A DNA stretch of 64,000 nucleotides. Origin: Streptomyces cellulosae (GTDB lineage: Bacteria; Actinomycetota; Actinomycetes; Streptomycetales; Streptomycetaceae). The stretch covers positions 97,151 to 161,150 of the forward strand of contig BNBH01000007.1 of the NCBI GenBank assembly GCA_014655195.1. The letters are read 5' to 3'. Within the stretch, counting starts at the first letter, position 1. Each line of letters opens with the position of its first letter. Below are positions 18,490-27,160 of this stretch, piece by piece. The position numbers and the translations under genes are program-made. The notes beneath the pieces are model-generated. The model searched no databases. It saw nothing but the letters and a program-made list of their open reading frames with translations, and had not been told where the DNA came from.

Positions 18490-20825
18490 CGCCGCACCTC
18501 CATTCGCTCCCCGTGCGTCTCCTCGTCGCCGTCCGGCCCCAGCAGCAGCCGCAGCACCGGCAGGACGGCGTCCGCCCGCGACTCGTCCACGCCCGGCCCG
18601 AAGCCGGGCGCCCCGGCCGCGACGGTGTCCGTGCGGTCGTGCCGTCCCGGCCCCCGGCGGACCAGTTCGCCGAGCGTGCGCCGCACCCCGGGCTCGTACG
18701 CCGAGAACGTCCTCCGCAGCAGCGGCAGCACGTCGGTGAACGCCTCCGCCGGGACCGCCGTCAGCCACCGGTCGACCAGGCCGAACAGCCGCTCGTCGTG
18801 GACCAGCAGCAGCCCGCCGCCGGAGCCTCCGACGAACCCCTCGATCCACGCGGCCGCGTCCGCCGGGGGCGTTCCGGGCGACAGCACGAGCCCCATGAGC
18901 CGCGCTGCCTCGTCCTGCGCCAGCTCGCCCTCGTCGAGCAGCAGCCGCACGGCCCGCCCGCGCAACACCCCCGGTACGGTGCCCCGTGCGGACAGCGTCC
19001 GCAGCACGGCCCGCCAGCGGGCGCGCAGTCTCCCGTCGCGCGCCGCGGGAACGTCGCCCAGCAGGCCCAGCGCGCCGTGCACCGCGTCGACATGGCCCCG
19101 CATCTCCTCGGCCGCGTCGGCGTCCAGCCCTGCGCAGGCCGGGGGCAGTCCGACGAAGACCCGCTCGGCGAGGCCTGCGGCGACCTCGGCGAGGGCGGCC
19201 GTGCCGGTGCCGCGGACGTCGCCGTAGCGCAGCGAGCGGACCAGGGCGGGCAGCGCCTGCGCGAGGTGGGCGACGTCGGTGTCGAGGGCGGCACGGTCGG
19301 CGAGGACGCGCATCACCACCGGCAGGGCGTCGGGCAGGGCGGCCAGCAGGCAGTGCTCCGCGAGAGCGGTGACGTCGGCGAGGCCGCGCGCGGCGACCGC
19401 GTCCGCCTCCGCCTTGGCGGTCGCGGCGGCCGGCACGGTCGTCCCCCACACCCCCGCCTCGGCGGTGCGCACGGCCAGTTCGGGCTCCCAGCGCAGCCGC
19501 CAGGTCTCCCGGAAGGTGCCGGTGCCGGAGCGCGGGGCGGCCGGGCGTCCCCAGTCGATGCCGAGCAGCCGCAGCCGGTGCAGCAGCCGGCTGCGCTCCG
19601 CGCCGGTCTCCTCGCGCAGGTCGAGGTCCAGTTCCCGCTCGTCCGCCTCGGGTCCGAGCCGCAGCCGGCGCTGGGTCCGCTCCAGGTCCCGCTGCAAGGG
19701 CACCGCGGGCACCGTGTCCGGCACCTCCCCCAGCACGTCACCGACGACCAGCCGGTCGCGCACCAGCGCCAGCGGCACGTCGGAGCCCTCGCACATCACC
19801 GCCCGCACGGCATCGGTGGCCTCGCCCAGGCCGGGCAACGGCCTGCCCCGCAGCGCGGCGAGGGTTTCCGCGAGCCGCACCGCCTCGATGACGTGCCCGG
19901 GCGACACAGGCTGGTCCTCGGCCCGGAGCAGTCCCGCCACCTTGGTCAGCCACCGCTCGACCGGCCGGTCCGGGGCGGCGAACAGATGCGCGTACCACCC
20001 GGGCGAGGCGATGCCCGCGCCGTACCCGCCGGCGCGGGACAGCCTGCGGTGCGTCCACGGCACCCACGTCACATCCGTCTTCACCCTCGGCAGCCCCTTG
20101 AGCAGCGCGCGGTCGGCCGTCACTCCCGTACGCCGCCGCAGCGCCGGCACGTGCCACGCCCCGCAGACCACGGCCACGCCGCCGCCGAACTCCCGCCGCG
20201 CGTCCCGTATCCGCAGCCGCATATGGGCCTCACGGATCCGGTCCCGCCCGTGCCCGCCGCTGCCGTACGTCTCCCGCAGCGCCGTCATGGCCTCCTCCAG
20301 GGCCGTGAACGGCGCGAGCGCGTCCCCCTTTCCCGCGCCCCGGTGTTCGACGACGTCCTCCCACCAGCGCTCGGCGTCGTCGTACCCGGCGGTGTCGGCG
20401 AGCACCCCCAGCGGATCGATCCGCACGTCCTCGTCCGGGGCGTCCTCCCCTGGCTTCTCCTCGTCCTCCTCGTCCCGCTCCCAGGCGAGCGTGTGGGCGG
20501 CCGGCAGGTCGATGAAACGGGCGGGCACCCCGTGCTCCAGCGCCCAGCGGAGCGCGACCCACTCCGGGGAGAACGCGGCGAGCGGCCAGAACGCCGACCG
20601 GCCGGGCTCGTCCACGGCATGGGCGAGCAGGGCGACCGGCGGGCGCATGTCCTCCGCCGCGGCCAGCGGGATCAACGGGTCGGCCTCGGGCGGGCCCTCG
20701 ATGAGCACGACGCTCGGCCGGGATGCCTCCAGCGCGTCCCGCACGGCCCGCGCCGACCCCGGCCCGTGGTGCCGCACACCGAGCAGCAGCGGCTCCCCGG
20801 CACCCTGTGCCTGGACTCCGTTCAT
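18486..20825 (-). CDS. DUF5682 family protein
   Basis: A 779-residue cytoplasmic protein, coupled by 4-base overlaps to MoxR upstream and VWA downstream. The N-terminus has LLLGVRHHGPGSARAV, then VVLIEGPPEADPLIPL and VPARFIDLPAAHTLAW. This spacing (Gly-x-x-His start, a strand ending in Glu-Gly-Pro about 25 residues later) resembles the TraB/ChaN/erythromycin-esterase-like fold. A second conserved patch is GGGVAVVCGAWHVPAL. The C-terminal 450 residues are helical, Ala/Leu/Arg-rich and without named motifs. Membership in DUF5682 is from pattern memory and genomic context. It may be the effector or enzyme served by the MoxR-VWA pair. Confidence 0.8.
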   Translation of the reverse strand: MNGVQAQGAGEPLLLGVRHHGPGSARAVRDALEASRPSVVLIEGPPEADPLIPLAAAEDMRPPVALLAHAVDEPGRSAFWPLAAFSPEWVALRWALEHGVPARFIDLPAAHTLAWERDEEDEEKPGEDAPDEDVRIDPLGVLADTAGYDDAERWWEDVVEHRGAGKGDALAPFTALEEAMTALRETYGSGGHGRDRIREAHMRLRIRDARREFGGGVAVVCGAWHVPALRRRTGVTADRALLKGLPRVKTDVTWVPWTHRRLSRAGGYGAGIASPGWYAHLFAAPDRPVERWLTKVAGLLRAEDQPVSPGHVIEAVRLAETLAALRGRPLPGLGEATDAVRAVMCEGSDVPLALVRDRLVVGDVLGEVPDTVPAVPLQRDLERTQRRLRLGPEADERELDLDLREETGAERSRLLHRLRLLGIDWGRPAAPRSGTGTFRETWRLRWEPELAVRTAEAGVWGTTVPAAATAKAEADAVAARGLADVTALAEHCLLAALPDALPVVMRVLADRAALDTDVAHLAQALPALVRSLRYGDVRGTGTAALAEVAAGLAERVFVGLPPACAGLDADAAEEMRGHVDAVHGALGLLGDVPAARDGRLRARWRAVLRTLSARGTVPGVLRGRAVRLLLDEGELAQDEAARLMGLVLSPGTPPADAAAWIEGFVGGSGGGLLLVHDERLFGLVDRWLTAVPAEAFTDVLPLLRRTFSAYEPGVRRTLGELVRRGPGRHDRTDTVAAGAPGFGPGVDESRADAVLPVLRLLLGPDGDEETHGERMEVRR

Positions 20826-21958
20826 ACGCCGGCCTCGCGGCAGGCCCGGTAGAAGTCCGACCAGCCGTCGCGCTCCCGGACGACGGTCTCCAGGTACTCC
20901 TGCCAGACGACCCGGTCCGCCGCCGGGTCGCGGACGACCGCCCCGAGCACGCCCGCGGCGACGTCGCCGGCCCGCAGCACGCCGTCGCCGAAGTGGGCGG
21001 CGAGGGCCAGCCCGCCCGTGACGACGGAGATCGCCTCGGCCGTCGACAGCGTGCCGCTGGGCGACTTCAGCCTGGTCCGGCCGTCGGCGGTCACGCCGTC
21101 GCGCAGCTCGCGGAAGACGGTGACGACCCGGCGGATCTCGTCGACGCCGTCCGGCACCGCCGGCAGGTCCAGCGACCGCCCGATCTGCGCCACACGCCGC
21201 GTGACGATGTCGACCTCCGCCTCCGGTGTCTCCGGCAGTGGCAGCACCACCGTGTTGAAACGGCGTCGCAGGGCGCTGGACAGCTCGTTGACGCCGCGGT
21301 CCCGGTCGTTGGCCGTGGCGATCAGATTGAAGCCGCGGACGGCCTGCACCTCCTGCCCGAGCTCCGGTATCGGCAGGGTCTTCTCGGACAGGATCGTGAT
21401 CAGGGAGTCCTGGACGTCGGCCGGGATCCGGGTCAGCTCCTCGACGCGGGCCGTCCTGCCCTCCGCCATCGCCCGCATCACGGGACTGGGGACGAGGGCG
21501 TCACGGCTGGGGCCGTGGGCGAGCAGCCGGGCGTAGTTCCAGCCGTAGCGGATGGCCTCCTCCGGGGTGCCGGCCGTGCCCTGCACGAGCAGCGTCGAGT
21601 CCCCGCTGACGGCGGCGGCGAGATGCTCGGAGACCCAGGTCTTGGCGGTGCCGGGCACGCCGAGCAGCAGGAGGGCGCGGTCGGTGGCGAGGGTGGTCAC
21701 CGCGACCTCCACGACCCGGCGCGGGCCTACGTACTTGGGGGTGATGACCGTGCCGTCCGGCAGCGTCCCGCCGAGCAGGTAGGTGGCGACGGCCCATGGC
21801 GACAGACGCCAGCGGGCCGGGCGCGGGCGGTCGTCCTGGGTCGCCAGCGCGGCCAGTTCGTCCGCGAAGGCGTGCTCGGCGTGCGGACGCAGGGTGTCCG
21901 CGGGCCCGTTGCCGTTCCGCCGCGGGTCGACGGACGTCGGTTCTGCGGACACAGACAT
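20822..21958 (-). CDS. MoxR-type AAA+ ATPase
   Basis: A 378-residue ATPase. ATG 21956-21958 (MSVSAEPTSVDPRR) follows AGGGGGGA by 7 bases; the upstream extension of the frame is not needed. Motifs: Walker A GVPGTAKTWVSE, the MoxR-type segment ARVEELTRIPADVQDSLI in the Walker B area, sensor-1 FNLIATANDRDRG, and an arginine-finger region LSSALRRRFN. MoxR ATPases act as ATP-driven remodelling or cofactor-insertion chaperones with VWA partners. It is the first gene of the MoxR-DUF5682-VWA operon and is divergent from the SWIM-type gene. Confidence 0.9.
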   Translation of the reverse strand: MSVSAEPTSVDPRRNGNGPADTLRPHAEHAFADELAALATQDDRPRPARWRLSPWAVATYLLGGTLPDGTVITPKYVGPRRVVEVAVTTLATDRALLLLGVPGTAKTWVSEHLAAAVSGDSTLLVQGTAGTPEEAIRYGWNYARLLAHGPSRDALVPSPVMRAMAEGRTARVEELTRIPADVQDSLITILSEKTLPIPELGQEVQAVRGFNLIATANDRDRGVNELSSALRRRFNTVVLPLPETPEAEVDIVTRRVAQIGRSLDLPAVPDGVDEIRRVVTVFRELRDGVTADGRTRLKSPSGTLSTAEAISVVTGGLALAAHFGDGVLRAGDVAAGVLGAVVRDPAADRVVWQEYLETVVRERDGWSDFYRACREAGV

Positions 21959-22092
21959 GGCTGGGTCCCCCCTCCAGCTCGGCCGGTTCGGATCTGTCAC
22001 CCACCGTGCACCACCCCACTGACAATCGCCCCCGACCTGCACACATGCCCTCGCGACGCCGACTGTCAGTGCCGGGACCTACCGTCGAGGAC

Positions 22093-23169
22093 ATGACTGA
22101 TCAGGGGGGATGCAGGACCGCGACCCAGGTGCCGGAGCGGGCACTTGACGCCACGTCCGACGAGCTGCGCGAGCCCGTGTCCGACACGGCTGGGGGTGAA
22201 GCTCCCACCCCCGCACCGCCCGTGTCCCCCGCCGCCCTACGGCGGGCCCGGCGCCGCGCCGAGCGGATCACGGCAGGGGCGACCGAGCTGGAGCAGCGCC
22301 TGGCCGACCTCCTGCGTGGCGGGCTGATCTCCGCCGAGCAGGCCGGTGCCTCCCTCTGGGAGGAGACCGCCGCCCGCATGGTCGACGCTCAGGCCCCGGG
22401 ACTGGCCAACAAGGTCCGGGAGTTGGGATCGCTCGCGAGCGCCGGGGCCGACGCCCCCGTGCGTCTGCTGGAGGAGTGCGCCCTGCTCCATCTCCTGGCG
22501 CAGGCCTGGCTGCGGCGCGACCGGCTGCCCGAGCCGCTCGCCGCGACCGTCCGCTCACGGGTCGGGCTCACCGCGTCGCCGGACGGACCCGCGATCCGCG
22601 ACGACTGGCTCGTCCTCGCCCGGTACGACATCTCCGACAGCCGCCTGACCACTCGTCGTACTTGGCTGCACGGCAGGGCGTCCGGCCGTACCGCGCTGCT
22701 CCTCTCCTACGGGGCGGCCGGCCGCGCCCCCGACCTGACGCTCCCGGTCGGGCTGGCCGTCGACGCGGAGCTGACCCCTTACCCCGGGGCCGGGCAGCCT
22801 CGGATGGCGCTGGCCGAGCGGTTCGGGGCGCCCGCGCCGACGGCGGTGCGCCCGCCGGGCACGACGACGTCCGGGGCGCTCGCCCGCTACGGCGCCGCGC
22901 TGCGCGACGACCCGTGGCGGGAGTCGGTCCCGGTGACGCTGGACCGGGTCATGCCGGTCCCGGACGGTGACGGCTGGCAGCTGGCCGACGCCGACGAGGA
23001 CCACGCCCTGCCGGTCACCGCTGCGGCGCGGTCCCGCCCGGGGCTGTGGCGGCTGGTCGCCCTGTCCGGAGGCGCCCCGGTCCGGGTCTTCGGCGAGTGC
23101 GGACCCTGGGGGTTCACTCCTCTGGCGGCCTGGCCGCCGGGTCCGGGAGAGGCGGTGCCCCTGTGCTGA
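22093..23169 (+). CDS. SWIM-family protein lacking its zinc finger (C-terminal domain only)
   Basis: A 358-residue protein. From about residue 55 (ALRRARRRAERITAGATELE, then TAARMVDAQAPGLANKVREL and VRLLEECALLHLLAQAWL) it follows the C-terminal region of the SWIM zinc-finger proteins that accompany MoxR/DUF5682/VWA genes. The family's CxC...CxH finger, normally in the first 130 residues, is absent: only about 50 unrelated residues precede the conserved part, and no frame of that DNA encodes it. The first residues (MTDQGGCRTATQV) still resemble the usual start, suggesting internal deletion. The start has GAGG only 2 bases away and a TACCGT hexamer 7 bases upstream, as in leaderless genes. Confidence 0.7.
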   Translation: MTDQGGCRTATQVPERALDATSDELREPVSDTAGGEAPTPAPPVSPAALRRARRRAERITAGATELEQRLADLLRGGLISAEQAGASLWEETAARMVDAQAPGLANKVRELGSLASAGADAPVRLLEECALLHLLAQAWLRRDRLPEPLAATVRSRVGLTASPDGPAIRDDWLVLARYDISDSRLTTRRTWLHGRASGRTALLLSYGAAGRAPDLTLPVGLAVDAELTPYPGAGQPRMALAERFGAPAPTAVRPPGTTTSGALARYGAALRDDPWRESVPVTLDRVMPVPDGDGWQLADADEDHALPVTAAARSRPGLWRLVALSGGAPVRVFGECGPWGFTPLAAWPPGPGEAVPLC

Positions 23170-23293
23170 CCAGCCACTTTTCCCCCTCAGCCCTCTCCGG
23201 CCCCGCCACCCCCATGCATCTTTCGGACATCACTGGACACTCGGTGCGCGTGAGTCTTCGACCGCACCGGGACCCCCGTCGGAAAGGAAGCTC

Positions 23294-24928
23294 ATGAGCA
23301 GGACGACCGCCACCGTGGCCGCGTCCCTCCCGGACCACTGGGAGGATCTGGTGACCACGGCTCTGCTGGGCACCGACCGGCGCACCCCGCCGGGCACGGC
23401 GCCCGGAGCAAAGGCGCCGTCGGACCTGCTCGACGCGGCCGCCGCGGTGACCGTACGGCGACGGGCCGGGCTCCGCCCCGCGCGGCCGGCCGAGCGGCTG
23501 CGACCGGCCCCCGAGGACCCGCGCCCTTCACTCCCACCCGCCGCCGCACGACGGCTCGCGGTGCTGCTCGCCGACCGTCCCGGCGCGTCCGGCGGCGGCC
23601 GCCGGGGCGCGGCGCCGGACCTGATGGAACTGCTCCCGCAGTGGCTCCAGGCGGCGAACGCCCGTGGCTACGCGGCGCCCCCGCAAGCACTCCCCGCCCT
23701 GCTCGACGCCGCGCGGGGCCGTACCGACCTGCGTCCGGCGGCGCTGCGGTTCGCGGGCCCGCGCGCGCTGTGGCTGGCGAGGCTCAACCCGGACTGGCGG
23801 TTCGCCCTGCGCGCGGCCCCCGGCGGCGGCCCCTCGGCGCCCGACCTCCGCGACCCGCTGGGCATACGGCGGCTCTGGCAGGAGGGTCTCTTCGCCGAGC
23901 GGGTCACGCTGCTCACCGCCCTGCGCTCCCGTGACGCGGCCGCCGCGCGCGCCCTGCTGGAGGAGACGTGGGCGACGGAGCGGGCCGAGGACCGGCTGAT
24001 GTTCCTGGACTCCCTGCGCGCCGGACTGGGCCCGGACGACGAGCCCTTCCTGGAGCGGGCGCTGGCCGACCGCAGCCGCAACGTCCGGGCGACGGCCGCC
24101 GAGTTGCTGTCGGCGCTGCCCGCGTCGGCGCTGGCCGGGCGGATGGCGGTGCGGGCCGCCGCGTGCGTGGCGGTGGACCGTACGCGGGACGTGCCGACGA
24201 TCGTCGTGGAGGCGCCGCACGAGTGCGACGCGGCGATGGAGCGGGACGGTGTGGCGGCCACGGCGCCGGCCGGTCGCGGGGAACGGTCATGGTGGCTCGG
24301 CCAGTTGGTGGAGGCGGCGCCCCTTGGGACCTGGCCGGGGCGGCTCGGCGGGCGTACGCCCGAGGAGATCGTGGCGCTGCCGGTCGCCGACGGCTGGCAG
24401 GGCGAACTGCACGCGGCCTGGTGCCGGGCGGCGGTGCGGCAGCGGGACGCGGCATGGTCGCGGGCGCTGCTCGGGGAGCCGTCCGCGCCGGAGGCGGGCG
24501 GCCCGGGGGCGGTGTCCCTGGCCGAGCGCGCCCGGCTGCTGGCCACCCTGGACGCCGGTGAACGGGCGGCGTGGGTGGCCGGGTTCATCGAGACGCACGG
24601 CCTGTCCGAGGCGTTCCAACTGCTCGGGGTGTGTGCGGTGCCCTGGGCCCCGCCGCTCGGGCGGGCCGTGGTCGACGCGCTCAACATCGCGCGGGACGCA
24701 GGGAGTTATCCATGGAGTTTCAGCGGAGTCATGGGCCTGGCCGAGCGCTGCCTCGACCCGTCCGAGGCGAGCCGTCTGGACGCGCTGCTGGCGATACCGG
24801 ACGAGCCGGAGGACGCGGCGCCCGGCGCCGCGAGCTACTGGTCGGAGGCGTTCCAGCGCCTGGTGACCACATTGCGGCTGCGCGGCGCGATGCTGGCGGA
24901 ACTGGCTCCGGAGGAGCCGGCTCCCTGA
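23294..24928 (+). CDS. DUF5691 family protein
   Basis: A 544-residue cytoplasmic protein from ATG 23294 behind GGAAAGGAAG. The N-terminus LPDHWEDLVTTALLGTDRR and the central DPLGIRRLWQEGLFAERVTL, followed by RNVRATAAELLSALPASALA, fit the DUF5691 family, an alpha-helical, probably HEAT-like repeat protein. It lies 124 bases after the SWIM-type gene in the same direction, and homologues regularly occur with MoxR, DUF5682 and VWA genes. A scaffold role is inferred from the repeat character; no catalytic motif is visible. Confidence 0.78.
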   Translation: MSRTTATVAASLPDHWEDLVTTALLGTDRRTPPGTAPGAKAPSDLLDAAAAVTVRRRAGLRPARPAERLRPAPEDPRPSLPPAAARRLAVLLADRPGASGGGRRGAAPDLMELLPQWLQAANARGYAAPPQALPALLDAARGRTDLRPAALRFAGPRALWLARLNPDWRFALRAAPGGGPSAPDLRDPLGIRRLWQEGLFAERVTLLTALRSRDAAAARALLEETWATERAEDRLMFLDSLRAGLGPDDEPFLERALADRSRNVRATAAELLSALPASALAGRMAVRAAACVAVDRTRDVPTIVVEAPHECDAAMERDGVAATAPAGRGERSWWLGQLVEAAPLGTWPGRLGGRTPEEIVALPVADGWQGELHAAWCRAAVRQRDAAWSRALLGEPSAPEAGGPGAVSLAERARLLATLDAGERAAWVAGFIETHGLSEAFQLLGVCAVPWAPPLGRAVVDALNIARDAGSYPWSFSGVMGLAERCLDPSEASRLDALLAIPDEPEDAAPGAASYWSEAFQRLVTTLRLRGAMLAELAPEEPAP

Positions 24929-25188
24929 CCGGTCCGGTCACCTCCCGGCTCACCGCCCGACCCGGACGGGGCGACGGCCCATACGCCGACGGTGGACGTC
25001 CTCGGCGCCGACGCCCGGAGACCGGCATCCCGCCGCCCGTCGTCACCCGGGCGCCAACGGCTCCCGCCCGGCGGACACCGCAAGCACCAGGCCCCGCGGC
25101 CTTCGCCGCACCGGCACCGCACGCCCTCATCGCGCCCGCCTGGGACTGCCCGGCGGGAACGCCCACCGCAGCGCCCCCGCGCCTGCTC

Positions 25189-25605
<417 letters not shown>

Positions 25606-25997
25606 CACTGCCTCCATGAAGCGACTACATCCATCCGTATCGACCAGTACCGCACACATCGCACGGATTCCCCGGCCCGAACCGGCCGCAGAAGTGAACG
25701 AACGTTATCTCCAGCATCCCGCAACCGGCAGTTTCACGGTGCACAGGGAGGGGGAAATCACACGGTGGGACACGTCCGTCGCGCAGCGTTCCCGGGCCCG
25801 GCCCCGCAGCCGAGTGCTCATGCGACACACGGACAACAGTGGGAACATGCGCATAAGGGATGCGCCTCGAGGTCGACCCACCACCGCGCACCGTCCGCGC
25901 TTCACCGGCGCGCACCGTCGACCGCACTCGGAGCGCCATTCCACGAGGGCACACGGGGGACGAGGCTGTCCCCTCGCGTGCCGACAGGAGGTCGGCC
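25606..25997. other. Divergent intergenic region icmB / lipase
   Basis: About 390 bases, less GC-rich around 25680-25770 (for example GTGAACGAACGTTATC). It should hold the promoters of both genes. No gene or clear operator is seen. Confidence 0.4.
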
Positions 25998-26867
25998 ATG
26001 AAGGTCACCCAGGCAGCTCTTCCGTTCCTGCCCCTCTGCCGGCGCCTTCTGCCGGCCCGGCTGGCGGATCTCTCCGTGAGCCTGCTGAAGGCGACCGCCC
26101 TGGAGCTGGCGATCCTGGCGGGCCATGTCCTCCTCTATCCCGCCGGAATCATCCAGGAGCGGCGCGGCCCCGACCGTTCCGCGCTGACCGCCCCGGAGGG
26201 GACGGCGCAGCTGCCGACGGAGGCCAAGCCCCCGGTCGTGCTGCTGCACGGCTTCATCGACAACCGCTCGGTCTTCGTCCTGCTGCGCCGCAGCCTGGCC
26301 CAGCACGGCCGGCAGCAGATCGAGTCGCTCAACTACTCCCCGCTGACGTGCGACATCCGCACGGCGGCCGAGCTGCTCGGACGCCATGTCGAGCAGGTCT
26401 GCGAGCGCACGGGGAGCGAGCAGGTGGACGTGGTGGGGCACAGCCTCGGCGGGCTGATCGCGCGGTACTACGTGCAGCGGCTGGGCGGTGACCGCAGGGT
26501 GCGGACGCTGGTCACGCTGGGCACCCCGCACTCCGGCACGCGGGTGGCGCCGTTGGCCAACGCCCATCCGATCGTGCGGCAGATGCGTCCGGGGTCCCCG
26601 GTGCTGGAGGAGCTGGCGCGGCCCGCGCCCGGGTGCCGTACGCACTTCGTGGCGTTCTGGAGCGACCTCGACCACATCATGGATCCGCTGGAGAACGCGT
26701 GCATCGAGCACCCGGACCTCAAGGCGGTCAACGTGCGGGTGAGCGGTGTGGGGCACCTGGCGCTGCCGGTGCACCCGGCGGTGGCGACGGGCATCCGGGA
26801 GGCGCTGGACACGGCGCATCCGGGTGAACCGTCCGGCGGACGGGCGAACGGCCTCACGGTCGCCTGA
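25998..26867 (+). CDS. Alpha/beta-hydrolase, triacylglycerol lipase-like
   Basis: A 289-residue protein; ATG 25998 follows AGGAGG by 6 bases. After a hydrophobic N-terminal stretch (ALELAILAGHVLLYPAGI, about residues 33-50) that could anchor or export it, the hydrolase fold begins with VVLLHGFIDNRSVF (oxyanion region). The nucleophile elbow is VVGHSLGGLIARYY. TLGTPHSGT follows, the acid residue is probably in the FWSDLDHIMDP region, and the catalytic His is in GVGHLALPVHP. This is the pattern of EstA/LipA-type lipases and PGAP1-like acyl hydrolases. Substrate is unknown. Confidence 0.85.
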   Translation: MKVTQAALPFLPLCRRLLPARLADLSVSLLKATALELAILAGHVLLYPAGIIQERRGPDRSALTAPEGTAQLPTEAKPPVVLLHGFIDNRSVFVLLRRSLAQHGRQQIESLNYSPLTCDIRTAAELLGRHVEQVCERTGSEQVDVVGHSLGGLIARYYVQRLGGDRRVRTLVTLGTPHSGTRVAPLANAHPIVRQMRPGSPVLEELARPAPGCRTHFVAFWSDLDHIMDPLENACIEHPDLKAVNVRVSGVGHLALPVHPAVATGIREALDTAHPGEPSGGRANGLTVA

Positions 26868-27082
26868 GACACGGGGGCTCACGACACGCCCGCACCCCTC
26901 ACCCCGGACCGAGCGATCTTTCGCGTCCACAAGCGAACAACATCGGTCAGGGACGGCCGACTTGCCGACGCCCGCGCCTCACAATCTCGAACACTCGTCG
27001 AACAAAGAGCCAAGACCGCGCCCGTCGACCGCCAAAACCCGACCGAATGCCCGTTTCCTGCGGCCGCGAAACCTGGGGAAGA

Positions 27083-27112
27083 TTGTCGCGCCCGCATACC
27101 GCCGGGTACAGT
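27083..27112 (+). promoter_or_regulatory. Probable HrdB-type promoter of the M23 peptidase gene
   Basis: TTGTCG (27083-27088), an 18-base spacer and TACAGT (27107-27112) lie about 50 bases before the start codon. Confidence 0.5.
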
Positions 27113-27160
27113 CGCCGCACTGCTCTGGCAGCCCCTGTTGTCGAGGCGAAAGAGAAGTTG

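Noticed and set aside
17311..19449. A 712-residue frame extending the VWA protein upstream
   Set aside because: The extra part overlaps DUF5682 out of frame; ATG 18489 with a 4-base overlap gives the natural start.
18513..20852. A 779-codon plus-strand open frame opposite DUF5682
   Set aside because: It mirrors the real minus-strand gene, is rich in Arg/Gln/His/Pro as expected from a complementary frame at high GC, has no ribosome site and no recognisable domain.
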